DNA of 64,000 bases from positions 204,393,250-204,457,249 of the forward strand of contig NC_134570.1 of NCBI RefSeq assembly GCF_050947875.1, in the 5' to 3' direction. Origin of the DNA: Dermacentor variabilis (Eukaryota; Arthropoda; Arachnida; Ixodida; Ixodidae). Positions 33,426 to 44,978 of this stretch are shown here, one piece after another (within the stretch, counting starts at the first letter, position 1; the number at the start of each line of letters is the position of its first letter). Under the pieces are notes generated by a model. It did no database searches. It saw nothing but the letters and a program-made list of their open reading frames with translations, and was not told the DNA's origin. Made by a program: the position numbers and the translations under genes.

Positions 33426-35150
33426 GTAAGCTGGCTGGATCGGTTTCTCTCTAGTAGTGGTAAACTTGGGCTTCTCTCGGTAGGCAACCTACCGCAAGAT
33501 GCATTGTGGTCATCCTGCTGTCTCTGTGCTCTTTGGTGCCATTCGCAAGAGATGGCAAAATATCCGTCCCAACAGTACATCTCTAAGCCATGTGTTCCAC
33601 ATCTCATTAGTGGTGTGTGTGTAACACCACTTATTATTGGATGTCACTTTGGGCCGCTTTTTATATGGCCCAGGCTTGAATTGAATAGTTGCTTTCAGCA
33701 AGCTAAGTGGTACTATAGGTTTCAGTTGTAGGGAAGGTGGCATAAGTGGAAGCAGGTGCGGGGCCCCAGGGGTTGGTAACAAGCTAATGTCGACATGAGA
33801 GTGTAAATTATTGTCATTCGAGTGTGACGTTTGTACAGCCAAATCTCGTTAATTTGAACACGCTTAATTCGAACTTTTGGTTTATTCGAACTGACATTGT
33901 GGCCCCGTCAAAGTTATGCGTATTCCAGTAGGCGAAAATGCCTGCTAATTCGAACGCGCAAGCATTTGTGATGATTAATTCGAACATACCGCTCTCTGAC
34001 AGTGCTTTCAGCAGCGTGCCAAATCATGTGGTGGCGCCTCTGAGCAGCCTTGCTCTTACCCCACCATAGAGGAAAAGCTTAGAAGAGACCCCTCAAGGCG
34101 GTGCGCAAAGAAAAAAAAAACACGACGGAAATTAAATTTTTTCTTAAATGGCAAGGTCACCCTTCGTCGCGCTGCAGTGCTTCAGCCACACTAGCAGCAA
34201 ATCGCGCGCTGCAGGTGGGATCGCTCCTGGGCTGATTTTTTGTGGCTTGCCGCGAGTGGAGGAGACCAATCAAAGCAGCCCCTACAGTGATTGACATGCA
34301 TGCGAGAAACTGGTGTTATGCAAACCTGCCCGGCTGCTGTATTCGTACTCGCATCTGCATCAGCCCGACCGCTTGTTTCGCACTATCGTCTGCTCATGTC
34401 AGCTCTCGCTCACGCTTGTTAGGTTTGCTTGGTTTGGTCTCGTTCACACTTGTCTTTTTACAGTAACGAGTCTAAACCGAGATGTCCCGATAAAAAGGTT
34501 GTTGGAGAAGACAGTGGGCCATATCCGCTATGTACGACAAAACAGACCCTGTATACAAGGACGCGAAGGCGTCACCCAGTACCTCATACTCCTTGTCTTT
34601 CAAACGCAGTGCCGCTGCAACAGAAAGGAGCACACCAACATGACTATGATCAGTAGCAAGGACTTAGTCATCTTGATAAGACATGAGTCGCGTTAAGAAC
34701 GCAAGATAAAGAACATAAACAAAGCGCCTATCTGTTCGCAGACGAAAAAGCACATGAGCACGCAGAGGGAAGCAGTGCGCCTCGGCAACTCCGTTGCTTC
34801 GATGGCAGTCTTGGGTGGCAGAGGTAATTAGCGCCATCCATCAAGCTAGTGGGAAAGCAGATCCGCTTCCCTCCCGCCCTTCCTCACAACTATGCTCCCC
34901 AAGCCCTCCCTCTCAACTCCCTCGTAACTCCCTCACCATCGATTTTCTCCGTGCCGGTGCTTCCAGCCCCGCCGGCCCAGTGCCAGCTTAGCCCACTCTC
35001 TGAAGTTTCGTTTTCTGGCTTTATCGGGAAGGCAAGTGTTGGCTGGCATGGGCTGCAGTTTCATGGCCCTCGCTTGCTCTGTGCTTGCGCGCCGCGATAT
35101 TTCACGGCTCGCACCGTTCGTAGATCGTGCTATGGTACTTGAATACCCTA
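33426..35150. other. Intronic sequence with a left end of a pogo-like element
   Basis: At 33838, right after TA, the sequence cagccaaatctcgttaattt matches the reversed right end at 52080-52099 (attatcgagatttgactg-TA). This marks a pogo/Tigger-type terminus. Words such as attcgaacttttgg and taattcgaac follow for 150 bases. No transposase domain and no matching right end nearby were found. The block 34100-35140 is GC-richer and unclassified. Confidence 0.4.
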
Positions 35151-35202
35151 TATTTATTTACTTATTTATTTATTTATTTATTTATTTGTTTGTTTATTTA
35201 TT
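35151..35202. repeat. (TTTA)n tail of the LINE
   Basis: About 13 TTTA units, slightly interrupted by TTTG. On the LINE strand this is an A-rich tetranucleotide tail at the 3' end of the element. Confidence 0.85.
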
Positions 35203-35705
35203 CGTACCTCACATAACCCACCTGGAGTTTTATATGAGGGGAGGGCATATTTATATCATATTTTCAATTAATGCCTTGAACGATGAATGACTGGAGTGAT
35301 GCACCACTTCAGCAGGCAGATGATTCCAGTCTTACGCTATTTGAATGAAGAAAGAGTTAAGTTGAGCGGTGGTGCAAGCTGTAGGGGGATAAAGAGCCTT
35401 TGAATGGCTATGATGGGATGAAGTGCAATGTGCAGGCGTGATGCCGGTCTGGTGAAGCAACAAGCGATAAAATTTGTAAAAGAGGCACAGTCTTGCTGTT
35501 TTGCGACGGTGCTCGAGGGTTGGAAGGTTCAGAGATTACTTAAGTTTAGTAGCGCTAGTGTGATAAGAGTAGTCAGAATGAATGAGCCTTGCTGCACGAT
35601 TCCGTATGGATTCCAGTGCTGTTGCCAGGTTAGATTGGTGTGGGTCCCGTAATGAGCATGCGTATTCCAGTTTGGGTCGAACGATTGTTAAATATGCTAG
35701 TAGTT

Positions 35706-36070
35706 TTACTGACGGGGAACAAGACGTAGATTACAGTGCAGGCAGCATAGTGCACAATTGGCATCATTGTTAATGCTGCAGATGTGTGAGGACCAACCCA
35801 GGTTATTGGACAAGTTAATACCTAAGTACTTATAAGAAGTCACAGCACATATTTCAGAACCAGCGATAACGTAATTAGCTGAAATAAATGATTTGCGATG
35901 ATGGAAAGTAAGTAGCGATGTTTTTTTGACGTTGAGGGACATTAGCCAATTATTGCGCCAAGTTTCAATGACGTTTTCAATGAGCGTAGTTAGTAATAGG
36001 ATGATAGATTACACAATCATCAGCAAATAAATGAATTTTGGAAGAACAACCTCTCTGTAAGTCTCTAATG
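35706..36070 (-). pseudogene. LINE reverse transcriptase, palm to thumb
   Basis: On the - strand the frame near 36030 reads HLFADDCVIYHPI, which is the FADD catalytic box of LINE RTs. The frame 35942-35706 then contains MSLNVKKTSLLTFHHR, corresponding to the LNxxKTxxxxF block, and YKYLGINLSNNLGWSSHI, the conserved YLG...W thumb block. A frameshift separates the two parts. Confidence 0.85.
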
Positions 36071-36078
36071 TATGTTAA

Positions 36079-36585
36079 AGGGACACTAAAGCGAAACAAT
36101 AAATCAGTTTAGACTAATGAAGCATTGTTTGAGAACCCTGCAGGCAGTCAGTTAAAAAAAAATAAGTTTGTTTATTAGATTGGAAAATGAAGGTCCAAGT
36201 ATCAGTATTTGAATTTCGCGTCGAAACCTCAGCGCCGGTACGTCAGCATTGCATCAGGGATACCAAAGTGTGTTTTCGCATTTGGGCCGCGTTGGCTGAA
36301 TTAAAGTTCCCAAAACTTGTCATGTTTAATATTTGGTTCCTTTAGAACACAATGTAGTCAATCTGTACCACTATATATAATTAGTAGGCCCTAGAAGATG
36401 CCATGAAAATCCAAGACATCACAGCCCCCAGGTGCGGGAACTTAAGTAGGCGTCGCCACCCATATTACGTTCTTGCGCTTTTTCTGGCTTACCAAACGTC
36501 TTATCGTTGTAAGAGTGGTGTTTTTGGTGTTGTAGAACACTAATTTACTGATGCAGAAGAAATCATTTTTCACTTTAGTGTCCCT
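36079..36585. mobile_element. 507-bp TTAA-flanked inverted-repeat element inside the LINE RT
   Basis: The left end agggacactaaagcgaaa and the reverse complement of the right end, agggacactaaagtgaaa, form an 18-base inverted repeat with one mismatch. TTAA flanks both sides (36075-36078 and 36586-36589). It interrupts the LINE RT between the VPQGTVLGP block and the FADD box, so it is younger than the LINE copy. Its first nine bases, AGGGACACT, resemble the GGGGACACT terminus of transposon copy 1. Confidence 0.9.
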
Positions 36586-36589
36586 TTAA

Positions 36590-37495
36590 GAAGAGTAGTG
36601 GCCCCAAGACTGTGCCTTGTGGCACGCCGGAGATAACAGGTAATAAATTAGACGAGCATTGCTTAGCGTAAACAAACCGTTGATGGTTAGTGAGAAAGTT
36701 GCGCATCCATTGGAGAACACAAGTGTTAAGATTAAAACGCGTTAGTTTTTGGAAGAGCCGTTCATAAGGGACCTTGTTGAAAGGCTTTTGGAAATCTAGG
36801 AAGAGGGCATCTATGGGTATGTTTTGATCAAGGTGCGAGCCGATGTCATTAACGAAGAAAGCTAGTAGAGTCTCACAGGACATGCCTTTCTGAAAACCAT
36901 GTTGATTAGGATTAAAGAAATTAGTGAATGTAAGATAGTTTACAATATGAGAATAAATTATATTCCATTAGTTTGGAACAAACACTGATGAGGGAAATTG
37001 GACGGTAATTGTGGCACAATGACGATGATCCTTTTTTTGGTACTGGAATTATCTTACCTATTTTCCAAGCTTGCGGCACCACTCCAGATGATAATGATTG
37101 CTGAAAGATATGGCACAAAAATACACTAGATATGTTTGCAGTGTTTTAAGCATTTTGGAATTGATTCCATCGATGCCGGCCAAGGATGTTAATTTGAGTG
37201 ATTCAGTTAGCTTGGTGATACCATGGGCTTCGATTGTTACGTCTGGCATCGTTGAGTTGTTAAGGTAAGGACAGTCTGGGAGGTCAGTGTTAAGTTCAGA
37301 AGTGAACACGGAAGATAAAACTGAGTTTAGTACTTCAGATACTTTATGGTCAGGAACACGGTTATTGTTGTTATCATATAATAATAATAGTTTACTGTTA
37401 TTTGGGATAATGTGTTTCCATAATTGTTTGGGATTGTTTTGGAGCATGTTAGGGAGTGTTGTTGAGTAGAAGGTTCGTTTAGCTGTTGTGGCCAA
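36590..37495 (-). pseudogene. LINE reverse transcriptase, N-terminal half
   Basis: The - strand frames 37118-36921 and 36883-36575 contain WKIGKIIPVPKKGSSSLCHN, YRPISLISV, then ALFLDFQKPFNKVPYERLF (the normal LDFxKAFDxV box, with changes) and SGVPQGTVLGPLLFL (the GVPQGSVLGPLLF box). Upstream, 37495-37058 holds the linker between endonuclease and RT. The frames are broken near 36900 and 37110. These blocks define a non-LTR RT of the CR1/Jockey type. Confidence 0.9.
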
Positions 37496-37604
37496 AGAAT
37501 CAAACGCCTTTTCACTGACATAATATTTTTCCCGGGCAGGAGCGGTATTGGGGAATGCTTGGCTCTGCGAAACAATCTTTTCTTTTTATTGTTTAGTCGT
37601 TTTA

Positions 37605-37970
37605 ATGTGTTGTTGAACAATAGGGACGAAGGTCGTCCGGTTAGGATGGTAGTTGGTATGTAAGTCTCAGTCAGTTCGATCATTTTCTTTTTAAATATCG
37701 TCTAGTTGGCGTCTGCTGTGCGCTTCGGGAAATCTATAATGTACCAGCTGTAAAACTTGCTTAGTGCATTGTTGATGCTGATGTAGTGTGTTGTTGAACT
37801 ATGGGGACGAAGGTCGCTCGGTTAGGATGGTAGTTGGTATGCAAGTCTCGGTGAATTCGATCATTTTATTTTTAAAAATCGTCTAATTGGTGTCTACTGT
37901 GTGCTTTGGGAAATCTATAATGTACCTGTAAAATTTGGTTAGTGCATTTTTGATGCTGATGGAGTCACAT
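37605..37970. repeat. Tandem duplication (about 185 bp x 2) within the LINE
   Basis: Two adjacent units, each with gggacgaaggtcg, ttaggatggtagttggtatg, aaatctataatgtacc and a gttgatgctgatg-like end, are about 88-90 percent alike. The duplicate disrupts the LINE ORF2 between endonuclease and RT. The divergence of the units suggests it is not recent. Confidence 0.85.
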
Positions 37971-38249
37971 TTATTGTAAATTATTTTCTTTTTTTTTCTT
38001 TCTTTCCTTTTTTTTTTGCACTCACGTAGCTGCCACGATAATTCTGCATGCAGTACTGAGTGATCACTTAGTTGTGGTAGGTGTGTTACAGAAGAAACAC
38101 TGTCACGATGGGATGTTAAGATAAGGTCGAGTATGTTAGAGCACTGTTGGTTTTTTTTGCGTTGGGGTATATACTAGCTGCATCAAACCAAAGGTGAGGC
38201 ATGTGTTAAGAAAATTACATTCGCGGTTATTCCCAGACAGTGTTATGGC

Positions 38250-38660
38250 TGGTTTGGACAATGTTATATCGGGAAACTTAGTCACCTAAGAGGAGTAGTA
38301 GCGCATGATTAAATGATGTCATAACAGTTTGCAGTGCCTCGTGGAAGTGAATAGTGAAGGAAGCATCTGCATCAGGGTGTTGATAGCATACACCGATAAT
38401 AATTTGTCGGTATGAAGAACTGCACAATACGAATAAAATTTCTAGAGGTGAAGTGATATTGACAATGGAGCAACAAAGGCTGCGATGGGCAGCTATCAGA
38501 ACACCTCCTCCGCATTGGCCTACACGATCCCACCTAAAGATGTCAAAATCAGGAAGGAAAGAATTAAGCTCTATGTCATCGATGGTGGAACTCAGCCACG
38601 TTTCTGTTAGTACAAGAAGCTTACAATTAGAGGAATCGATAAGGTAAAAAGTGCTTCGGG
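38250..38660 (-). pseudogene. LINE AP-type endonuclease fragment
   Basis: On the - strand the sequence reads TETWLSSTIDDIELNSF, FRWDRVGQCGGGVLIAAH, QIIIGVCYQHPDAD and NHALLLLLGD. These match the apurinic/apyrimidinic endonuclease blocks of LINEs: ETWL, the RxDRxxxxGGGV block, the (V)YxPP block and the GDFN block. The stretch is open for about 130 codons but has no intact connection to the RT because of the duplication downstream. Confidence 0.85.
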
Positions 38661-38857
38661 TTCGGGCAACAAGATTCTAATGTTAGTATAAACGAATGAT
38701 ACAGGGATGCTATCTGGTTTTGCGATAGTGCATGATGGTAGCTATGAAGTTGATATAACTCTATTTGTACTGTTATCATACTTGTACGTTCTGTTATCCA
38801 TGATTAGTTTATCGTACCGAAGTTTAAAATGTTTCTGCTGCGACTTGCCGAACTCAA

Positions 38858-39649
38858 TTAGTTGTTTACGTGCATGCCGAGTTTAGTTGAGTAGTCTTCC
38901 GATACGCTGTGGTTGGACCCTCTTAGTTGTTTAGCGTTTGAAAGAATACGTTGTTTTACTTTGAAATGTGTTAATTCGATAATTATAGGTCTGTTTCTAC
39001 TAGAGCTGTATTTGCCAATTCTATGAGCGTGCTCAATGTCTAAGGGGTCTAACTTGATATTAAGGTTAGAAGTACAAAGTTCCACGATCTTGTTCTCGGA
39101 TTCTTGCCACATTTCACACTCAGTATCAGCTACCCCAAAAAACACACAAGGTTGGAACGACGAGCCCTATCTTCTGAATCGTTTAGTTGTGATGATATGT
39201 CGGAAATGGCTTATGTGTTTGTATCGACTACTGTCCTGATGCAACCAACTTCAGTCTTCAGTGCAGTTATGAAGGAAACATCTTCAATTTTTGTTTGTCG
39301 CCTCTTAATGTCGTAAAAAATTATGCCGTTCTGCTAAAGTTTATTTCGAATTGATTTCATTTCGTGTAGAAGAAATGCCCGACCTGAAGCTTATTTCCTC
39401 CAATGCTGCAATTATGTCACAGGATGCCTGCATAGAACTGGAGCGGGTGTCAGGGCTGGGATTCGGTTCTATGTTGCCAGAGAGAGCAAAAAGTTGTAGG
39501 ATGACAGACGTGCAGTCGCGAGCAATGAGAATGCAGCAGCCTGGGCTTGGCAGCACTAGCAAAGCGGCATAGCAGGAACGACGCTCATAAATAGCGTAAT
39601 TGGTTGTTACCTGTAATGCGAAAAGGCGTCGGGCATCAGTGAACCGCAT
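38858..39649 (-). pseudogene. LINE ORF1 remnants with 2A-like motif
   Basis: The frame 39649-39341 contains LFALSGNIEPNPSPDTRSSS. This is a degenerate version of the 2A-like sequence (DxExNPGP) that starts ORF1 in several CR1-group LINEs. Two key positions are changed: Asp to Asn and Gly to Ser. The frame 39145-38858 contains DIEHAHRIGKYSSSRNRPII and VSEDYSTKLGMHV, the RNA-binding domain typical of LINE ORF1 proteins (AHRxG...RPIIV...SEDF). The two are separated by frameshifts near 39150-39340. Confidence 0.75.
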
Positions 39650-40200
39650 TGTCGGAATGCTGCCAAGCCTACTGATGAGAGCGAGGGGGTGTTTTATGCA
39701 TGAAGGTTGATGTCTGTGTCAATGCGTTGGCTGAGGGCGGGTAGCATGAAAATAAATGCAGTGAATTTCCGTTCATGGGCAGTGCAGCACAGTAGTCAAC
39801 AGCGCTTGCATAGATAAACTAAATAAATAAACTGCTTGCATCGTGGAGGGTAGACGAGGTTGGCTCGTCTGTAGTACTAGCGTGCTGAGGGTAGGGTGAG
39901 CCTACACCTCGCACGACGGCATACAGCAGACTGTAGACGTGAGGCGGCGCTGAGCGTCGGTAAGCATTGGTATTCCCTGGCACACGACTGAGGATGCTCT
40001 GCCAGGTAAGTGCATCCCACAAGCCAACACACCGTAAGCCGGGCGTGCCCACAGACTTTTTGGTGACTCCGGGAGAACAGCAGGTGCCAATGGGAAAGCA
40101 GAAAACTGTGAGCACCTGTAATGTGAAAAGGCATTGGGCATTAGTGAACCGCATTGTCGGAGTGCTGCCAAGCCCACTACCTGCGTAATGGGTGCACTTT
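39580..40200 (-). repeat. Repeated 5' monomer of the LINE, about 90 bp, two copies 0.5 kb apart
   Basis: The segments 39608-39670 and 40116-40182 share acctgtaatgygaaaaggc, then agtgaaccgcattgtcgg and gctgccaagccyact. They flank the ORF1 start, and the outer one may be a second 5'-UTR monomer or another copy of the LINE end. The sequence between is not coding in a recognisable way. Confidence 0.6.
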
Positions 40201-41449
40201 CTTTCCCAATACAGTGGATTCTCTTTAAACGGTACCTCTAGGAATTGGGGTAATTGGTTCCGTTTATCAGGAGTTCCATTTGGGGGGGGTTCCACTCTGC
40301 GTTCGGCTAAGACTGAAGGCGAGCTCTGGATCTAGCCCCACACAGTCGCTCCATGGTGCTCCCCAACCAGTAGCGCGGGAATCGCGGCTACATCGGGTTC
40401 GAACGAATAGGGCAACCAACGACGTCAACTGTAACAACATTTATTGCTACTAGCAATAAAGAATACTGGCAGAGGGGTGTCCTCTCTCTAATAAGTAATA
40501 ATAGGCTGGCCTCGTTGCCCAGGATAGTCAGGCAAACGAGGTCACTTACGGGTTGCAGCAGGTACTCCAGTCCAGCAGGTTAGGGGTCCGGTGTCAGTGT
40601 CAGAGAGAGAGAGAGAGGGTCCCCCCGGTGGCGCTGTTTTGTGCCTTTTTACCTTGGCGAGGGGAATGTCCTCACCCATCAGCTAACTTCCCGCAAGTCG
40701 GGGAGGAAGGGTGCACGCGCGTCGCAAGAGCGAGGGAGAAGCAGGGGAAGGTGTAGTGCTCCGCTCCCATGTCTGCCGGCTCTCGGTGGACCGCGACGAC
40801 GCGGGGGAAGATGGGCGCGTGTGCTACCCGCATCCTCCTCTCCTTAAAAAGCCTCCCGTACATTGATGCTGGCACCTAGGTACGCCCGAGGGTTTCGGGC
40901 GCCCATTTGCTAAAGTTCCCGCCAAAGTTCGCGATCAAGGCAGCAGTGCACAACGCCGGCTCTGAGGGTTGGGTTTGTGTTGCTGTAGCCCTCAACAGGG
41001 AGGCACTTGATGCCGACTCGAAGGTGCCCAGTCAGCAGCACTGCTCGGGCTTGCGAGGCGGATCATAGTCATGGCTAGAAGGCGGCTCCCCGTGCCGCCC
41101 CCCAGGTGTCGGCTGCGCAAGCCAGGAGGTCGCTTGCTGGCCGCCGGGTAGTGGTTCGCGCGGCTGCAAGGCCAACGTAGCGCAGTCAGCACCGCAGGTG
41201 CATCAGTTGTGCCCGCAAGTACTGCAGGCAGTTCGCACGGCCATGTCTTGTTTCCTGCTTCAGAAAATTGGATTAGTCCACTGCATGGAACAACATTGTG
41301 ATAAGCAGCATCCGGGAACACCATCAACGTCCGTTACGAAGGGAATGGTCATCCATATCTTCAACGATTCTCACCACAGGATGATCACCGCACTGGCCTT
41401 CGCAAATCATTGGTCAATGCACACACTGCATGGAAACACGTTGAACTGT
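40201..41449. other. Intronic sequence, possible LTR/3' region of a degraded LTR element
   Basis: GC-rich, with cagtggattctctttaaacg at 40212 (a pogo-like end), an (AG)n run at 40605-40618, and caacatttattgctactagc near 40437. Given the integrase remnant just beyond at 41.5-42.6 kb on the - strand, part of this may be its 3' LTR. I cannot pair it with another copy. Confidence 0.35.
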
Positions 41450-42640
41450 TCACGCCACATTTCCGTCGTGGTCTGTGTGGTTGCTTGAAGACTGGAACGA
41501 CGGCTCGTCGTCAATACTCGGCGCTCTGCTGTCGCTAGACGTTCGCTTCCCGGCAGGAACTAACAAGGTGCCAGCATGGCCCAGACTTATGAATGGTCCT
41601 CGCAGTAATCGGGCTACACAAATATAGCAGTCAGATCGCTTCCACCTGCTACACCAGTTGTAGCGTAGCTGCGAGCTTGCCGCTCGATTCTGGCTGTTCT
41701 CACTCACCGGCTGTGGTTGAGGGAGGGTCTGATCTTCATCCCACTGCTTATCACGCGGCACGTAGCATTTCAGGTCACATACTTGTACCGGCCCGCCAAT
41801 CGGCTTCCCTTTCCTGTTCTCGAGCCGGTAAACAAGCAAAGAAACCTTCTCTCGCACTTGATACAGCCCGATCCAGCGAGGCAGTGAACTGTTTGCTGGA
41901 ATCGCTGAGAATGTGCTGGATTTGAAGTACTAGATCGCCCACTTCGTAGCGGACGTTTCGATGTGAGCGGTCATACTGTGCCTTCTGTTGCGCCCTAGCA
42001 GTGCGAAGAGTATGGCGTGCTTTGTGTAAAGCTTCCGTAATCTTGGCATGTAGGTGCGTCGCGTATTCAGCTCGTGCTGCCAGCGCAAGCGCCATTCCGC
42101 TGCGATCCGCGAGAACACTATCCATCGGATTCGGCAGCTCTCTTGAGATAGGTTGAGAGAAGAAGGCGCATACCCAGTCGAGCATTTCACTGTCGATCGC
42201 AATGCAAACCTGATCTCTGGAAGGTAGGTATCCCAGTGCTTATATCTTTCAGAGAACGCGACAAGCATGTGCTTAATGTTGTGATTGACCCATTCAGCAG
42301 GGTTTGACACAGCATAGTAAGTTGTCATTTTCTTGTGGTTAATGCCAAGTGCAGCGCACGAGTCGACAAGAGCCTTCGCAATGAGCTAGGACGCATTGTT
42401 CGTTATCAACTGCTCCGGGAAGCCAAAGCTGGTGAAAACTTCGATCAACTTATCCATGATCACTTGTGCCGTCAGTTTTTGCAAGGGAAAAGTTCGACCC
42501 ATTTACTGAAGTGGTCTGTGACTACCAGCAAGAATTTGTTCCTGCTCAGCGTGGTGGGATACAGTCCCATGATGTCACATGCCGCGATTTGCCAGGGAGT
42601 CTCGCTGTTGATAGGCTGCATGAAGCCCGATTGTGACCAC
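41450..42640 (-). pseudogene. LTR-retrotransposon integrase remnant (different lineage from E1/E3/E4)
   Basis: On the - strand from 42640: an integrase core start with LLVVTDHFSKWVELFP (first Asp), LTAQVIMDKLIEVFTSFGFP, then a LITNNAS-type stretch where the second catalytic Asp is Asn. It continues MTTYYAVSNPAEWVNHNIK (E region with NPAE), HWDTYLPEIRFALRSTV, a basic linker, RSHRNVRYEVGDLVLQ, and an end near 41450. RT and protease are absent. A frameshift lies near 42500 and an in-frame stop near 42390. The lineage resembles tick and insect Gypsy-type integrases with a PxANPxERVNR block, unlike the NGLTE block of E1 and E3. Confidence 0.75.
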
Positions 42641-44368
42641 TATGCTGATCAAGGGTCGCCTGCCCCTTCTTCACTTTGACTCTCCCGTGCATTGCGCCAT
42701 GCCACGCATCCCGCGCGCGTGCACTCTTCTATTAGGTCAGCGCAAAGTATGTAAATTGTTTATGTTGCAGAGAGCCACTTGCACTTTTTTCTCTCTTGAA
42801 CCTGCGAGGTGCCTTTGTGCTGGCACTGGTGGAAAGGATTTGTTAAGCATTAAGGAGGGACATAGGTATTAAAAACTGAAAATGGAAAAAGTCGATATTT
42901 GGGAACTATTTGTCTCGGCATCTGTAATGCCTAATCTACACCGTATCAAACGATTGCCCAAAAACGCACCCGAAGTGTCCTTAAAAAATTATTTTGTCAG
43001 CGTGGATGGCGAGAAACGACCACAAAATCATGCAGAAACACTGGAGTTCACGGAGCTATTTCTCATCTTTCCTGCTGCTGAGCGCCGCCATTTCGTTATC
43101 GTTCAAAAGCTCAAAGTTCCGCCTTTCAGTTCCCCATGTCCTCGCCGATGATGGCCACATAGAAAAAGCGAAAATGTAAAACAATCAGGAGCCAGTCTGA
43201 CAAAACTCACGATGCACGCAGCCCTCCTATCTGCTCATCAATGCGCCAGCGCACGTAGAGGTGCCTTCTGATTGGCTGTTGCTATGGCAACTAGGCCTAG
43301 CAGACGGGCTTGTCTGCTAGGCCTTGCAGTGGGTCACTTCGACAACCGAGAAAATCAATCCTCTCTAAAAAAAAAAAGTTTGAAACAGAGCACGCATCCT
43401 CAAAAAGTGAAGTGCAAGCTGTCTCTATTTCCTACAGCAAGAAAGGGGAGACGGTTATCCAAAGGTTGAGACAAGCTGACGAGATTACGCCGGCGATAAG
43501 TCACTGCGTCGCACCATCTCATACCGCATTGGCAATAATGCAGCAGCGAAGCTAACCATTGCTCTTTGTCCTCGTCTGTACGTTTACTTTGGAGACCGCA
43601 GACGATGTGCCGATGCCTATTGCCTTGCCACCCGCACGTACGCAGGTTCGTGTTGGTGCATATGCTAGATTCTGTTACAAGCCTATACGTGCGCCTAATG
43701 TCTACATCAGGGGAAGAATTTTGCGACTTTGATTATATTCTAAATATTATTTCCCGGTTTTGAAGCTTGAAATTTGTTTTCTCAGTTATATTTGGTTTTC
43801 TTTTTTCAATTGTAGCTTCTTGAAGTCAAATTTTGGGCTCAGCACTGCGTCCCTTCTACTCATTCAATTCTCGTCATTCTTTTTTTTTTTCCTGAATCCA
43901 GGCGAGTCAGAGAGTGCACAAAAACTATGACATAGTGTCTTAGGACACTTAAATATTTTGAAATCCTCTAGAAATAACCAACAAGAATTCACATTCTTAA
44001 AGCTGCACCTATAGAGTTTCATAACTTTGGTAAAAGTACACATACATACATTCAAGTGCTAACTTGCAGTATTTGAACATCCAGGACCATACCTGCTTCA
44101 CTTTAGCTATGTTGTGGCAGCGCATTTTGTGCAAATCACATCCCAAATTTTTAACACAAGAATTGTAAATACTTTATGTTATTGACCTCAGAAAAAAATC
44201 TAATTGCATATTTATAAGCAGCACACAAGAGTGGATGCGTCCTGAAAGTTTCAGGTGTCTAGAGCAAGTATCAAAAATGGTTGTTCTTGATGCCATGTCC
44301 CCTCATATTTAATACTGTTTGTTTTTTGCACTTTTCTCAAAACACAAATTTTGGGCTCCATGTAATAT

Positions 44369-44522
44369 TGTAACGTAGATTGGAGACGGAGTGTTACAAA
44401 ATACATGTTTCTCTTTAATGGTGGGCCAGAAGAAGAGCGTGCAGCTTACACACTGCGTCTTTCATGGCGCCGACCTTTGCACGCGCCATTCTGCAATGAG
44501 GGAGCCCCAAATCTTTGTGTCA
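44369..44522 (-). repeat. E3 3' LTR
   Basis: 154 bp, from TGTAACGTAG to ATCTTTGTGTCA on the + strand. It is about 85 percent identical to the copy at 51174-51330. The divergence between the two LTRs indicates an old insertion. Confidence 0.92.
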
Positions 44523-44705
44523 ATTGCCCCCATGCGAAAAACGACCGTCTCAGTCGCGTCACAAGGTTCTTTCAGCGACATAAGGTGCATCTCGGCGTTC
44601 ACATACGCGCATAGTAGGGTTTCATGCGCACTACATGAGCAACTTCAGCGCGAGGACGACGACGGAGCGAACCGGGGTCAGAACTGCAGGGGACGACTTC
44701 GTAGG

Positions 44706-44978
44706 TCACATGTCACTGAGGCGGCGTATAACCTTGTAGGGACCAAAATACCAGCGGCACAACTTTTCCGAGAGTCCACGGCGACGGGTGGGCGTCCAGA
44801 CCCACACGAAGTCGCCGGTATTGTAATGGACGTTGCGGCAACCCTGGTTGTAGCGGAGGGTGTCGGTATGCTGTTGGCTCCAGATACGATGCCGAGCAAG
44901 CTGGCGTGCTTCTTCGGCTCTTTGTACGAACTTTTCCGTGTGTTCGCTGGTCGGGCTATTATCAACCAGTGGTAGCAT
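44706..44978 (-). pseudogene. E3 integrase C-terminal segment
   Basis: On the - strand: AEEARQLARHRIWSQQ, YNTGDFVWVWTPTRRRGLSE and YFGPYKVIRRLSDM. This is the AxxARQLAR helix, the GDxVWVWTPxRxxGL block and the GPYxVxRxL (GPY/F) module of Gypsy integrases. It is separated from the core by the Penelope-tail foldback at 44982-45177, whose target duplication includes the codons for Met-Leu-Pro. Confidence 0.85.

Larger units (their letters stand above)
35151..39650 (-). mobile_element. Non-LTR retrotransposon (CR1/Jockey-group LINE), degraded
   Basis: On the - strand from 5' to 3' it has: ORF1 start with a 2A-like motif (39452-39478), ORF1 coiled/RRM-type segment (38858-39145), AP-endonuclease (about 38250-38650), RT (about 36600-37120 and 35700-36060), 3' UTR, and a tetranucleotide tail, (TTTA)n on the + strand at 35151-35202. 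A 507-bp TTAA-flanked element splits the RT at 36079-36585. A tandem duplication of about 185 bp lies at 37605-37970. All frames are broken. Clade assignment is a judgement from the RT and ORF1 style and is not certain. It is antisense to GCN1. Confidence 0.85.
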
